Of a DNA stretch of 64,000 bases, positions 18,336 through 27,231 are shown one piece after another (positions within the stretch are counted from its first letter, which is position 1; each line of letters starts with the position of its first letter). The stretch is from the NCBI GenBank assembly GCA_900199655.1, contig FZRE01000004.1, positions 1-64,000 of the forward strand, in the 5' to 3' direction. The notes under the pieces were generated by a model. The model was not told where the DNA came from and ran no database searches. It saw nothing but the letters and a program-made list of their open reading frames with translations. The position numbers and the translations under genes are program-made. The DNA comes from Prevotellaceae bacterium KH2P17 (GTDB taxonomy: Bacteria > Bacteroidota > Bacteroidia > Bacteroidales > Bacteroidaceae).

Positions 18336-18371
18336 TGGAAGCATGTGGCACGGAAGTGGTAGCAAGTGGCA
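18336..18371. repeat. Paired 15-bp direct repeat, copy B (oriT region)
   Basis: Units TGGAAGCATGTGGCA (18336-18350) and TGGTAGCAAGTGGCA (18357-18371) with a 6-bp spacer, giving an exact 21-bp period. The pair ends 34 bp before a plus-strand TAATTTTG box that could serve the mob operon. This layout suits a protein binding two sites on the same face of the helix. Confidence 0.7.
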
Positions 18372-18405
18372 TTTTCCAAAGCGTTTCCGACTGCCGTTTA
18401 ACCCG

Positions 18406-18413
18406 TAATTTTG
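18406..18413 (+). promoter_or_regulatory. Candidate -7 box for the mob operon
   Basis: TAATTTTG matches TAnnTTTG. A TTTC 18 bp upstream could be a weak -33 element. The mobA start lies 267 bp further on, so a long leader would be made. Confidence 0.4.
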
Positions 18414-18679
18414 CACCCACAGGGCAGAATGGTCTCTGTCGGCTTTCCGACCTGCTGCGTCAAGGGTCTGTCCCAATCCGTCCGAAGGCGGATTCTTGTG
18501 TCCTCAAAGACACAGCAAGATGTCTTTTCAGCCGCTCAAAATGATTTAAGCATCCCTGAAAAGTATCTTGCCCTTGCAGGGGGCGGGCTTTCCCTCCGAA
18601 GTCGGGAGCCCATGAGACAAGCCCGCAGGCTGACAGAAACAGTCCATGCTGCCATATCACCACTAAATCCGTTATAAAA

Positions 18680-19099
18680 ATGAATGAGACAAAGAGAAAA
18701 ATGGGAAGACATCCCAAGAAAGACCCGGCGGTATTCCGTTATACCGTCCGTTTCAATGCGGAGGAACACATCCGTTTCCTTGCCATGTTTGACAAGGCAG
18801 GGGCTACGACACGCTCCGTTTTCATCAAGCAGCAGTTCTTCGGACAGCCTTTCAGGGTGCTCGTGGAGGACAGGAGCCTGTTGGAATACTATCAGAAACT
18901 GTCCTCCTTCCACTCGCAATACCGTGCGGTGGGCAACAATTACAACCAGATAGTGAAGGAATTAAGGGTGCATTTCTCCGAGAAAAAGGCGATGGCACTG
19001 CTGTATAAACTGGAGAAATGCACGCAGGAACTGATACGGATTACACAGGAAATCGTTATCCTGACCCAAGAATTTGAACGAAAATGGTCACAAAGATAA
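18680..19099 (+). CDS. mobA: Relaxosome accessory protein MobA
   Basis: A 139-residue DNA-binding accessory protein for the relaxase. The N-terminal part (RYTVRFNAEEHIRFLAMFDK, then TRSVFIKQQFF) fits a ribbon-helix-helix fold as in MobC/BmgB-type proteins. The middle has VGNNYNQIVKELRV, a segment typical of relaxosome proteins, and the C-terminal half is helical. It overlaps mobB by 16 bp. Its leader contains the box CACCACTAAATCC 9 bp before the ATG, also seen before topB and the DUF1896 gene. Confidence 0.87.
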   Translation: MNETKRKMGRHPKKDPAVFRYTVRFNAEEHIRFLAMFDKAGATTRSVFIKQQFFGQPFRVLVEDRSLLEYYQKLSSFHSQYRAVGNNYNQIVKELRVHFSEKKAMALLYKLEKCTQELIRITQEIVILTQEFERKWSQR

Positions 19100-20328
19100 G
19101 CATGGGAAGTTCCCTTTACGGGGCGCTTGCCTACAACGCGCAGAAGATAAACGAGGGACAAGGCAAGCTGCTTGCCACGAACAAGGTGTTCGATTCCTGC
19201 ACGGGAAAGATAGACCTTGCGCGCGCTTTCAACGACTTCATGGTCTATCTGCCCGAAGGCATCCGGACTGAGAAGCCAGTCCTGCACATATCCCTCAATC
19301 CGCATCCCGACGACAGGCTTACGGATATGGAGATGGAGAATATAGCAAGGGACTATCTGGACCGTCTGGGGTATGGCAGCCAGCCCTACATGATCTTCAA
19401 GCATGAGGACATAGACCGCCACCACCTGCATATCGTCACGCTCAATGTGGACGAAAGAGGCAAGCGGCTCAATCAGGACTTTCTCTTCAGGAGGAGCGAG
19501 AGAATCAGGAAGGAACTCGAAAAGCAGTATGGACTGAAGCCTGCCCAGAAAAAGAAAGGAGAAGTGCAGCAGGTAGCACGCAAGGTGGATATAGGCAAGG
19601 GCGATGTCAAAAAGCAGGTCGGCAATGCCGTCAAGGCACTGGCCCCCAAATACCGTTTCCAGTCCTTCGGAGAATATCGTGCCTTGCTTTCATTATACCA
19701 TATAAGTGTCGAGGAAGTGCGGGGAGAGGTCAAGGGGCGTGAATATCACGGACTGGTCTATTCGGCAACGGACGACAAGGGAAACAAGGTTGGCAATCCT
19801 TTTAAGTCCTCGCTCTTCGGCAAGGCGGCAGGACACACCGCCATCGAAAGGCATTTTGAAATTTCCAAGAAACAGATTGCCGAAGGCAAGTTTACCAATC
19901 CGACGAAGCGGGCAGTGCTTGCAGCACTTGCCCGTACTTACCACAAGGACAGGTTTGTGGACTTGCTCAAGGAGAAAGGCATTGACACCGTATTCCGCCT
20001 GACGGAAGAAGGGCGTATCTACGGTGCGACCTTCATTGACCATCGCACCGGCTGTGTCCTCAACGGCTCACGCATGGGAAAGGAACTTTCTGCCAATGCC
20101 TTGCAGGAACACTTCACGCTCCCATATGCAGACAAGAAACCCATACCGATGGCTGTCCGTACAGAAGAAACCTCGTCTCAACAGCAGACCGTTTCCGACG
20201 GACATGAGCATTTGCCCGACGGATTGGGACTGTTGATGCCCACCAGTCCAGTAATTGACGCGGAGGAAGAAGCGTTCATCCGTGCTATGCGAAAACGGAA
20301 GAAGAAAGGCAAGGGGCGTTCATTGTAA
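19084..20328 (+). CDS. mobB: Relaxase MobB (MOBP-like)
   Basis: The 414-residue relaxase that should nick oriT and stay linked to the transferred strand. The metal-binding three-histidine motif is HEDIDRHHLH, at about residues 107-116. The nucleophile Tyr is probably among those in the N-terminal SSLYGALAYNAQK segment. The C-terminal part is basic (MRKRKKKGKGRSL). It is coupled to mobA by overlap and followed 30 bp later by mobC. Confidence 0.92.
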   Translation: MVTKISMGSSLYGALAYNAQKINEGQGKLLATNKVFDSCTGKIDLARAFNDFMVYLPEGIRTEKPVLHISLNPHPDDRLTDMEMENIARDYLDRLGYGSQPYMIFKHEDIDRHHLHIVTLNVDERGKRLNQDFLFRRSERIRKELEKQYGLKPAQKKKGEVQQVARKVDIGKGDVKKQVGNAVKALAPKYRFQSFGEYRALLSLYHISVEEVRGEVKGREYHGLVYSATDDKGNKVGNPFKSSLFGKAAGHTAIERHFEISKKQIAEGKFTNPTKRAVLAALARTYHKDRFVDLLKEKGIDTVFRLTEEGRIYGATFIDHRTGCVLNGSRMGKELSANALQEHFTLPYADKKPIPMAVRTEETSSQQQTVSDGHEHLPDGLGLLMPTSPVIDAEEEAFIRAMRKRKKKGKGRSL

Positions 20329-20358
20329 CAGAAGAAAGAATATCAAACAATAAGCAAA

Positions 20359-22365
20359 ATGCAACAGGAAGACGATTTGAGGGCACTGGCGAAAATCATG
20401 GATTTTCTGCGTGCCGTAAGTATTATTTTAGTGGTGATGAATGTCTATTGGTACTGCTATGATGCCATCCGACAGTGGGGCTTCAATATCGGTGTCGTGG
20501 ACAGAATACTGGTGAACTTCCAGCGGACGGCGGGGCTGTTCGGCTCCATCCTCTATACCAAACTCTTTTCCGCCTTGCTTCTGGCACTCTCATGCCTCGG
20601 AACCAAAGGAGTAAAGGGAGAGCAGATTACTTGGGGCAGGATATGGACGGTGCTTGCCATCGGCTTTGTGCTGTTCTTTCTCAACTGGTGGATATTGTAC
20701 CTGCCCCTTCCTTTCATGGCCAACGCAGTCCTGTATATCTTGGCCCTGTCCGCCGGCTATGTGTGCCTGCTGATGGCAGGACTGTGGATGAGCCGTCTTC
20801 TGAAGCACAATCTGATGGACGATGTGTTCAATACGGAGAATGAGAGTTTCATGCAGGAAACACAGCTCTTGGAGAATGAATATTCCGTCAATCTGCCCAC
20901 GCGCTTCTATTACCGCAGGAAATGGAACAAAGGCTGGATCAACGTGGTCAATCCGTTCCGGGCCACCATCGTACTCGGCACGCCGGGCAGCGGAAAGTCA
21001 TACGCCGTGGTCAATTCCTTCATCAGGCAGCAGATAGAGAAAGGCTACTCGATGTATGTCTATGACTTCAAGTTTCCCGACCTCACGATGATTGCCTATA
21101 ACCATTTACTCAATCACTTAGGGGGATATAGGGTGAAACCGAAGTTCTATGTCATCAACTTCGACGACCCTCGCCGCAGCCACCGCTGCAATCCCATCCA
21201 CCCGGACTTTATGACGGACATCTCCGATGCCTACGAGAGTGCCTACACCATCATGCTCAACCTCAACAAGACATGGGTGCAGAAACAGGGTGACTTCTTC
21301 GTGGAAAGCCCGATTATCCTCTTTGCTGCCATCATCTGGTTCCTGCGCATCTATCAGGACGGCAGGTATTGCACCTTCCCGCACGCCATCGAACTGCTCA
21401 ACCGCAGGTACGAAGATGTGTTTCCTATCCTGACGAGTTATCCCGAACTGGAGAACTATCTCTCTCCCTTCATGGACGCATGGCAAGGCGGAGCGATGGA
21501 GCAGTTGCAGGGACAGATTGCCAGTGCCAAGATACCATTGTCGAGGATGATTTCACCGCAGCTCTATTGGGTGATGTCGGACAGCGAGTTCACGCTTGAC
21601 ATCAACAACCCCGAGGAGCCGAAGATTCTCTGTGTGGGCAACAACCCCGACCGGCAGAATATCTACGGGGCGGCACTCGGCCTGTATAACAGCCGCATCG
21701 TAAAGCTCATCAACAAGAAAGGGATGCTCAAGTCGTCCGTCATCATCGACGAGCTGCCCACCATCTATTTCAAGGGCCTTGACAATCTCATCGCCACCGC
21801 CCGAAGCAACAAGGTGGCCGTGTGTCTGGGCTTTCAGGACTTCTCGCAGCTGGTGCGCGACTATGGCGACAAGGAGGCAAAGGTGGTGATGAACACGGTG
21901 GGCAATATCTTTTCAGGGCAGGTTGTCGGTGAGACGGCCAAGACGCTTTCAGAGCGGTTTGGCAAGGTGTTGCAGAAACGGCAGTCGCTGTCCATCAACC
22001 GGCAGGACGTGTCTACCTCCATCAACACGCAGATGGACAGCCTTATACCGCCCAGCAAGATTTCAGGGCTCACGCAGGGAATGTTCGTAGGGGCCGTGTC
22101 GGACAACTTCGACGAGCGCATCGAGCAGAAGATTTTCCATGCCGAGATTGTCATCGACAGTGCCAAGGTTTCAGAAGAGATGGGGAGGTACAGGCCCATC
22201 CCGGTCATCACCGACTTTACCGATGCCGACGGCAGGGACTGCATGAAGGAGATGATACAGGAGAACTACAACCGCATCAAGGCAGAGGTGCGGCAGATTG
22301 TCAGTGACGAGTTGAAAAGGATTTCCAGCGATGAGAAATTGAAGCATTTGCTGCGTGGTGAATGA
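20359..22365 (+). CDS. mobC: Type IV coupling protein MobC (YWFCY/TraG-like)
   Basis: A 668-residue coupling ATPase that brings the relaxase-DNA complex to the channel. The N-terminus carries the family motif as VYWYCYDAI and four membrane spans within about the first 140 residues. The cytoplasmic ATPase has Walker A LGTPGSGKS (about residue 204), Walker B SSVIIDELPTIYF (about 457) and the downstream LGFQDFSQLVRDYG. It completes the mobABC operon. A decayed partial copy of its middle part lies about 700 bp downstream. Confidence 0.94.
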   Translation: MQQEDDLRALAKIMDFLRAVSIILVVMNVYWYCYDAIRQWGFNIGVVDRILVNFQRTAGLFGSILYTKLFSALLLALSCLGTKGVKGEQITWGRIWTVLAIGFVLFFLNWWILYLPLPFMANAVLYILALSAGYVCLLMAGLWMSRLLKHNLMDDVFNTENESFMQETQLLENEYSVNLPTRFYYRRKWNKGWINVVNPFRATIVLGTPGSGKSYAVVNSFIRQQIEKGYSMYVYDFKFPDLTMIAYNHLLNHLGGYRVKPKFYVINFDDPRRSHRCNPIHPDFMTDISDAYESAYTIMLNLNKTWVQKQGDFFVESPIILFAAIIWFLRIYQDGRYCTFPHAIELLNRRYEDVFPILTSYPELENYLSPFMDAWQGGAMEQLQGQIASAKIPLSRMISPQLYWVMSDSEFTLDINNPEEPKILCVGNNPDRQNIYGAALGLYNSRIVKLINKKGMLKSSVIIDELPTIYFKGLDNLIATARSNKVAVCLGFQDFSQLVRDYGDKEAKVVMNTVGNIFSGQVVGETAKTLSERFGKVLQKRQSLSINRQDVSTSINTQMDSLIPPSKISGLTQGMFVGAVSDNFDERIEQKIFHAEIVIDSAKVSEEMGRYRPIPVITDFTDADGRDCMKEMIQENYNRIKAEVRQIVSDELKRISSDEKLKHLLRGE

Positions 22366-22437
22366 CTGGCATCACATCGTCCGTAGCCGGTAAAATAAAA
22401 AATACCGAATGTTATCTTTTAATTTGAGAATAAATGC

Positions 22438-22445
22438 TAACTTTG
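22438..22445 (+). promoter_or_regulatory. Candidate -7 box for the B-box gene
   Basis: TAACTTTG matches the Bacteroidales -7 consensus and lies 24 bp before the ATG at 22470. No clear -33 box is seen. It suggests the B-box gene can be transcribed independently of mobABC. Confidence 0.5.
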
Positions 22446-22469
22446 CAAAATCATCGGAAATAATTAGAT

Positions 22470-22931
22470 ATGAATTGTAAGAATCATCCGGAAAGGCCCG
22501 CGGTATCCGTTTGTCCTGAGTGTGGGCATGGGCTCTGTACAGAATGTTCTAATAGCAGGGGAAGCCTGCTTTGTGCTGATTGCAGGAAGACGAAGAAGGC
22601 GGAAAACATTGCCAGTTCAATCGGCTATCTGGTCGTGTTTGCCGTCCTGTTCTTCGTCGGATACAAACTTGATTTCCTGCCGTCGAAGTCAGGAGGGGAC
22701 CAGTCTTTTCTGAGCGGTTACATTTTGGTGGCCTTGGTTACCGGGTGGCAGGTCTTTAATTCTCTTTTGCGCAACACGGTGTTTGTCTTCAGTGCAGATA
22801 CGGCATGGTTGTATATGCTGTTGAAGTTGATTGTGTATATTGTTACAGGATTTTTCCTTGCACCTGTGGTTATAGCGTGGAACATCGTCAAAGTGTTTTA
22901 TCACAGTTTGACATATACAAGTATAAGATAG
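22470..22931 (+). CDS. B-box-type zinc-finger membrane protein
   Basis: A 153-residue protein with an N-terminal zinc-binding module. Residues 1-42 show the order C-x2-H, C-x2-C, C-x2-C, C-x2-C (CKNHPERPAVSVCPECGHGL and following), like a B-box. Three hydrophobic segments follow, at about 50-68, 78-97 and 110-140. It may be a membrane-anchored adaptor. It lies 104 bp after mobC on the same strand and has its own -7 box. Role unknown. Confidence 0.65.
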   Translation: MNCKNHPERPAVSVCPECGHGLCTECSNSRGSLLCADCRKTKKAENIASSIGYLVVFAVLFFVGYKLDFLPSKSGGDQSFLSGYILVALVTGWQVFNSLLRNTVFVFSADTAWLYMLLKLIVYIVTGFFLAPVVIAWNIVKVFYHSLTYTSIR

Positions 22932-23087
22932 GCAGAGAAATAGAGCCATTCAGAAACCTATTCATGGCACAGGAATAGTCCTGTTGCATGCGCTGCTTGA
23001 TACCCTCATAACAAAGAACGGATGCTTTTGCATGGTATGCTGCTTTATATCACAATACGTCCTATTATCTGTTGAGTAATGATGTGT

Positions 23088-23238
23088 AATGATTTTCGAG
23101 CAAAACTTTGGATTACTCGCCTCCCTTGGCATCAGCAATCGATAATATGAAGGTGTTGGTTGCAGGAAGCGCCCCCAACCTCCAGAATGTCTATTCGGCA
23201 ATACTCCGTTGTATAACAGTCGTATCGTGAAACATTAG
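23088..23238 (+). pseudogene. Decayed fragment of a mobC-like gene
   Basis: The bases around AATGATTTTCGAGC, ATCAGCAATC, CCAGAATGTCTATTCGG and TATAACAGTCGTATCGTGAA follow, in order, the intact mobC sequence at about 21547-21703 (MISPQLYW, DINN, RQNIYG, LYNSRIVK). The best-kept pieces read NLQNVYSAIL and LYNSRIV, joined by a frameshift and then a stop. The flanks at 22932-23087 and 23239-23384 show nothing else I can identify. Confidence 0.65.
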
Positions 23239-23384
23239 TAGCGTTGTTTGCCATTGCAATTCTTCCCACTTTTAACGATTGACTCAGATTACAATAGGGA
23301 CATAAAAACTTAACTCCCTATCTGGAGCATGAAGTTCCAAAATTATCTCGTTGCTTCTTTTGCTTATTCTGTAATTGCGAAAAT

Positions 23385-23422
23385 AATGCGAAGGCAGAGC
23401 GTTAATCCCCAGCCTTCGCATT
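23385..23422. terminator. Bidirectional-looking terminator hairpin
   Basis: An 11-bp perfect stem AATGCGAAGGC / GCCTTCGCATT with a 16-nt loop. The plus strand continues with a T run and the minus strand with TATTTTCG. It separates the plus-strand mob region from the minus-strand toxin locus and could end transcription from both sides. Confidence 0.7.
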
Positions 23423-23503
23423 TTTAACTTATCAGATAGTCTTGATAATCAAGACCTTATTCTCACAACTCCCAAACTGGAGCATTACCATCACAGTCGT
23501 ATG

Positions 23504-23851
23504 CTATTCAGATAAATATGATATTACAATATAATTATCAATTTTGCTAAGATGATGTAGAGTTTCTCCGTTCGAATATATGGCAAGCGTATCATCTTTT
23601 ACGCTCATGTTTTTGATTCCATATCCTTTATATACTAGAACAGAGTCTTTATTACTAATAAAATAGACTTCAGAAGGGAATTCACTGTCCAGTGTGCCGA
23701 TATGATCAATCAATACAAATGTACCATTCTTTACGTTTATTCGATTCTGCTCTTTCTCTTGAGGACGAAAGCTGGGAACGCATCCACCAACCAAGAATAA
23801 GCATGCGAAAGATACCGTTATGTTATTTATAAAACTTCCCATAATATCCAT
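23504..23851 (-). CDS. Small lipoprotein after the orphan Rhs tip; candidate immunity protein
   Basis: A 115-residue protein with a lipoprotein signal ending in LVGGC (Cys about residue 24). The body (DHIGTLDSEFPSEVYFISNK, SVLVYKGYGIKNMSVKDDTL) looks all-beta. Its start overlaps the end of the truncated Rhs cassette by 29 bp on the same strand. In polymorphic toxin loci an immunity gene usually sits directly after the toxin tip, so a lipid-anchored immunity protein is a reasonable inference; no family was recognised. The ATG at 23842 (residue 4) is an alternative start. Confidence 0.6.
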   Translation of the reverse strand: MDIMGSFINNITVSFACLFLVGGCVPSFRPQEKEQNRINVKNGTFVLIDHIGTLDSEFPSEVYFISNKDSVLVYKGYGIKNMSVKDDTLAIYSNGETLHHLSKIDNYIVISYLSE

Positions 23852-26800
23852 AATATATATAATCTCCAGAGTAAGTGTGTTCGCCGAAATAAGGGAAGCC
23901 TTTATTATAACCTAAGCCTGAATTTTGACTTTGATTATATTTTCCAACTTCTCCCATAACCATCGAATAATACCAAGTCGGTGTTCCCAGCAGGAATGGC
24001 TTTGTTGAATGAACATTTGCACCAAAAATCATGTTACCTATTGCTCTTAGTGTAGTTATTTTAGGAGTACCATTACTATTAGTGCCAGCCTTTAAAGCTG
24101 TATAAGGATTTGCCCCCAAACTTACTTTTACATCTAATGCAGCATTATTGGCTGACAGTGATTTCAGAACTTTTAATTCTCCATAAAAAGTCATAGGGCT
24201 TTCAAATTGTACTTCGGATCTAAAAAGACTCTGTCCCCAGTCAAGAAGCCTCTGGGCATTTGCATTATAAACAGAATATGTTGCATTTTTTGTTTGTACA
24301 GTTCCTGATACAGTTAACTTGTTGATGTCAAAAATAATTCCCGTCTCATTTGCCTTAAAATGGAATTTCCCATTTTTATTATCCGTTCCCATAAAATCGT
24401 ATGGTCTCAAAGTTGTTCCAATAATCTCCCCTGTTCTCTTACCTTCCCTGTCCACAAGATAAATATTATTGTCACCATCATTATGGGCATTTACCACTTG
24501 GTATGTACCGTTAGATTTTTTTATAACATCAGTACTTTCCAGACACCCATTTGGATCGGTATAAACAATAGGGCTACCAATACAATAAGTATAAGAGCAA
24601 ATATCTGCTTTTAATTCCTGCAAAAGATCACAACTCATCCACAAACTCAGCCTCGGTTCATAGTATCTTGCACCATAGTAATACATACCCGTCTCCTCGT
24701 CAAATTCCTTGGCGTTGAAGAGATAAGGCGTGTTCCACGTATTGTTGCGTTCCTCGATGAAGACTTCGCCGAACGGCACATACTCGATATGCTGCGCCAC
24801 CTCGCCATCAAGATTGGTAATGTAGCTGCTGCTGCCCAAATGGTCAGGATGGTAGTAGAACTGCATCTTCTCGTAGTCGTCGTTCTCCTTGAAGTTGCCG
24901 CTGACAGCCTTGGCACCTGCCGCATTTGCAGCCATAGCCTTTGCCTGTGCAGCCTCAGGGGTACCGTCATTACAGCAGAAGCCCTCACCATTCACATAGT
25001 CGTTGTTATCCTCACCATTGTAAGGAACATTGAACGTAGCGTAGTTGTCCTTAATCACCTGCTGCTGACTGGTGTACTTGCCCTTGTAATCCACATTGAC
25101 TGCATCAGCTTCGCTACCTGCATACGGTATTCTCCTTGGGTCTGAGCCGTAGGAAGCAAAGTCACCGAGCTTGCTGACAATGCGCTGGCTGCCGATGTAG
25201 ATATGCTTGGTGTATCGTCCGCCTTGGTTGGCTACAAGGTATGGGCTCACGTAGAGCGAGAACTTGGCGGTATTGGTGCGTCCTCCTGCAAACTCGGAGT
25301 TCACATAGATCTGCTCCCCCTCGCCACTGGTCTTCACCGTGCGCTCACCGTCGGCATCGTACCAGTAGTTAGATACAAAGCCGTTCTCATCAGCTGCTAA
25401 TAAGCGGTTCTCCTCGTCCCAGCGATACTTCTGCTCCGTAGCCTTCTCATCCTCCCTGCCGTCTTTCTTCACACGGCTGGTGTTGATATAGACAAGGTTA
25501 CCATTAGCATCGTAGGTGTAGCGATGGCCGTTATTCACCTTGTCGTCCTCTCCGGCTGCCCCCTCCGTGCGGTAGTTCACGTCCCGGACATTCGCCAGCT
25601 GGAACTTGTGTCCCACAGAGTCCTGATAGGTATAGGTGAGGTCGTAGCCTGCACTCAGCGAGCCGTTGAACTGCACATTGCTTTGCGTGAGGTGCTGCTT
25701 CTTGCTCGTGATGCGGTGCATATTGTCGTAGCCCATCGCAAGGGTGTAGGAAGCCGCCTTGCTGTCAGCACCCGTATAGGTACCCGTTGCACTTGCCAGA
25801 CGATACAGCGCATCATAGGTGTACTGGTGGTTCATCTGGCCGCCTGCCTTGCCGCTCTGTGGGAGCGGGGCACCGTTCTTCACGCTGAGCACATTGCTCA
25901 CCGCATCATAGGTATAGGCATTGTCCATGATGGTGCCTGCCTTGGCACTGACAACGAGATTCTGCAACCTGCGGCGCTGCGGGTCGTAAGAGTAGAAGGT
26001 CTCAGCACCGTTGCAGTACTTCAGGTAGGTGCGCTGCTCGAACTTGTCGTAGCCAATCTTGTTGACATAGTCGTAGCCGTAGGACTTGTAGCCACGCACA
26101 TGGTCGAGTTGGCCGCCGAGGTTGTAGGAGTAGGTAACCTTCTCCTCATCGGGATAAATCATCTCCAGCAGTCGGTTGTGGCTGTCGTAGGTCCACTGCG
26201 TCACGTAGGTAGCAATGGCCTGATTGGGCACAATCATCGTGCGGCGGGTCTTGACAACCTCACCCATCTTGCCGTAGAAGTATTCGATGGCACCGCTGCC
26301 GTCCTCACGGAGCATCAGCCTGCCGATACGGTTTTGGGAGGCATTGCGCCCGCCGTAGTAATACTTCACGTTGTTCTCCGGATGGTCGGGATAGTTGATG
26401 GCGGTCAGACGTCCGTAGTCATACTCATACCTGATGGTCTTACCTTCCTTCTTGAGGTTGGCAGTCTGCTTGGTCACCACGTTGCCCAAAGCGTCGTAGG
26501 TGAAGGTGGCGATACCGCTGGCAGGATGATTGACCTCCGTGCGGCGGTCGCCCATGTCATAGACGGATGTCGTCACGTTGCCCTCGGTGTCGGTTACCTT
26601 CACGAGGCGGTCGATACCGTCGTACTCGAAGGAGGTGGTGATCGTTCCATCCGGGCCGCTGAGCTGCTCGGTCTTCACGGTCTTGCCGCTACCGTCGGTG
26701 TAGGTTGCCTGACGGTTGCCCAGGGCATCGGTTACGGTCGTGACGAGCGTATTGCTGCTGACATCGGTGGTGTATTCCGTCTTGGTCTCGGCATTGTCAG

Positions 26801-27227
26801 GAAGCGTTACCTTCATGGTACGGTCGAGCACGTCATAAACAGATACTGTCGGTGACACATTATCGAAGGCCTTGTTGAACGTGGTTTTGCTGCCCAGAGC
26901 CTCTGTTACGGGGTAGTAAGCCTTTACCACGCGGCCGAAGGCGTCATATACGTTGCGCCCGCTGACAATCATCACGTTCTCATCCTTGGGTGCGCTGCCC
27001 TTGGAGGCAGTGGTAACGACACCGTCCTTCTTCACCTGCACGGGACGTCCGAAGCCGTCCACGAAGGTGACGGTTTCCATGTCGTCGTTCGGATGCTGGA
27101 CATCATAGTGCTTCGTCACGGCGTAGGCAGGTACCGTGATGCCGTCCTGCATATGTAAACAATAGGTCGAACGAAATAGAGCATCCTTTATATTACATGA
27201 TGAAATGTATTCAGTAAGGGGTCGCAT
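23823..27227 (-). CDS. Orphan Rhs C-terminal cassette with alternative tip
   Basis: An open frame of 1134 residues that lacks signal peptide, SpvB and FG-GAP regions. From about residue 28 (PAYAVTKHYD) to the DLLQE near residue 867 it is nearly identical to residues 2200-3038 of the 3287-residue Rhs protein. It then ends in an unrelated tail of about 265 residues after the SPIVYTDPNG core end. The tail (about 869-1134) includes TLRPYDFMGTDN, NANAQRLLDWGQSLF and GFPYFGEHTYSG; I recognise no toxin family. The ATG lies 4 bp after the preceding immunity-like gene, across AGGA, so it could be translated, but the product would stay inside the cell. It looks like a stored alternative tip rather than a working exported toxin. 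Confidence 0.8.
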   Translation of the reverse strand: MRPLTEYISSCNIKDALFRSTYCLHMQDGITVPAYAVTKHYDVQHPNDDMETVTFVDGFGRPVQVKKDGVVTTASKGSAPKDENVMIVSGRNVYDAFGRVVKAYYPVTEALGSKTTFNKAFDNVSPTVSVYDVLDRTMKVTLPDNAETKTEYTTDVSSNTLVTTVTDALGNRQATYTDGSGKTVKTEQLSGPDGTITTSFEYDGIDRLVKVTDTEGNVTTSVYDMGDRRTEVNHPASGIATFTYDALGNVVTKQTANLKKEGKTIRYEYDYGRLTAINYPDHPENNVKYYYGGRNASQNRIGRLMLREDGSGAIEYFYGKMGEVVKTRRTMIVPNQAIATYVTQWTYDSHNRLLEMIYPDEEKVTYSYNLGGQLDHVRGYKSYGYDYVNKIGYDKFEQRTYLKYCNGAETFYSYDPQRRRLQNLVVSAKAGTIMDNAYTYDAVSNVLSVKNGAPLPQSGKAGGQMNHQYTYDALYRLASATGTYTGADSKAASYTLAMGYDNMHRITSKKQHLTQSNVQFNGSLSAGYDLTYTYQDSVGHKFQLANVRDVNYRTEGAAGEDDKVNNGHRYTYDANGNLVYINTSRVKKDGREDEKATEQKYRWDEENRLLAADENGFVSNYWYDADGERTVKTSGEGEQIYVNSEFAGGRTNTAKFSLYVSPYLVANQGGRYTKHIYIGSQRIVSKLGDFASYGSDPRRIPYAGSEADAVNVDYKGKYTSQQQVIKDNYATFNVPYNGEDNNDYVNGEGFCCNDGTPEAAQAKAMAANAAGAKAVSGNFKENDDYEKMQFYYHPDHLGSSSYITNLDGEVAQHIEYVPFGEVFIEERNNTWNTPYLFNAKEFDEETGMYYYGARYYEPRLSLWMSCDLLQELKADICSYTYCIGSPIVYTDPNGCLESTDVIKKSNGTYQVVNAHNDGDNNIYLVDREGKRTGEIIGTTLRPYDFMGTDNKNGKFHFKANETGIIFDINKLTVSGTVQTKNATYSVYNANAQRLLDWGQSLFRSEVQFESPMTFYGELKVLKSLSANNAALDVKVSLGANPYTALKAGTNSNGTPKITTLRAIGNMIFGANVHSTKPFLLGTPTWYYSMVMGEVGKYNQSQNSGLGYNKGFPYFGEHTYSGDYIYYGYYGKFYK
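24627..27146. repeat. Diverged 2.5-kb Rhs-core duplication, copy 1
   Basis: This block matches 28556-31072 in the same orientation, with many scattered, mostly synonymous base differences. Homology stops sharply at GTGATGCCGT (27140s) on one side and at the DLLQE codons (24620s) on the other. The divergence argues against an assembly artefact. Confidence 0.88.
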
Positions 27228-27231
27228 TCCT

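Larger units (their letters stand above)
18016..18679. other. Intergenic control region, candidate oriT
   Basis: A 664-bp gap between the divergent traA and mobA genes. It contains the best-preserved paired 15-bp repeat (18336-18371), a TAATTTTG -7 box on the plus strand (18406), an 8-bp inverted repeat GCGGGCTT/AAGCCCGC (18583-18590 and 18619-18626) with an inner TCCC/GGGA pair, and the 12-mer CAGGCTGACAGA at 18226 and again exactly 400 bp on at 18626. Its position next to mobA and mobB makes it the likely origin of transfer. A nick site cannot be named. Confidence 0.5.

Noticed and set aside
23311..23487. Two similar 20-bp stretches around CTGGAGCAT (about 23319 and 23473).
   Set aside because: Short, AT-rich and imperfect; they flank the terminator but show no further structure that would define a mobile unit.
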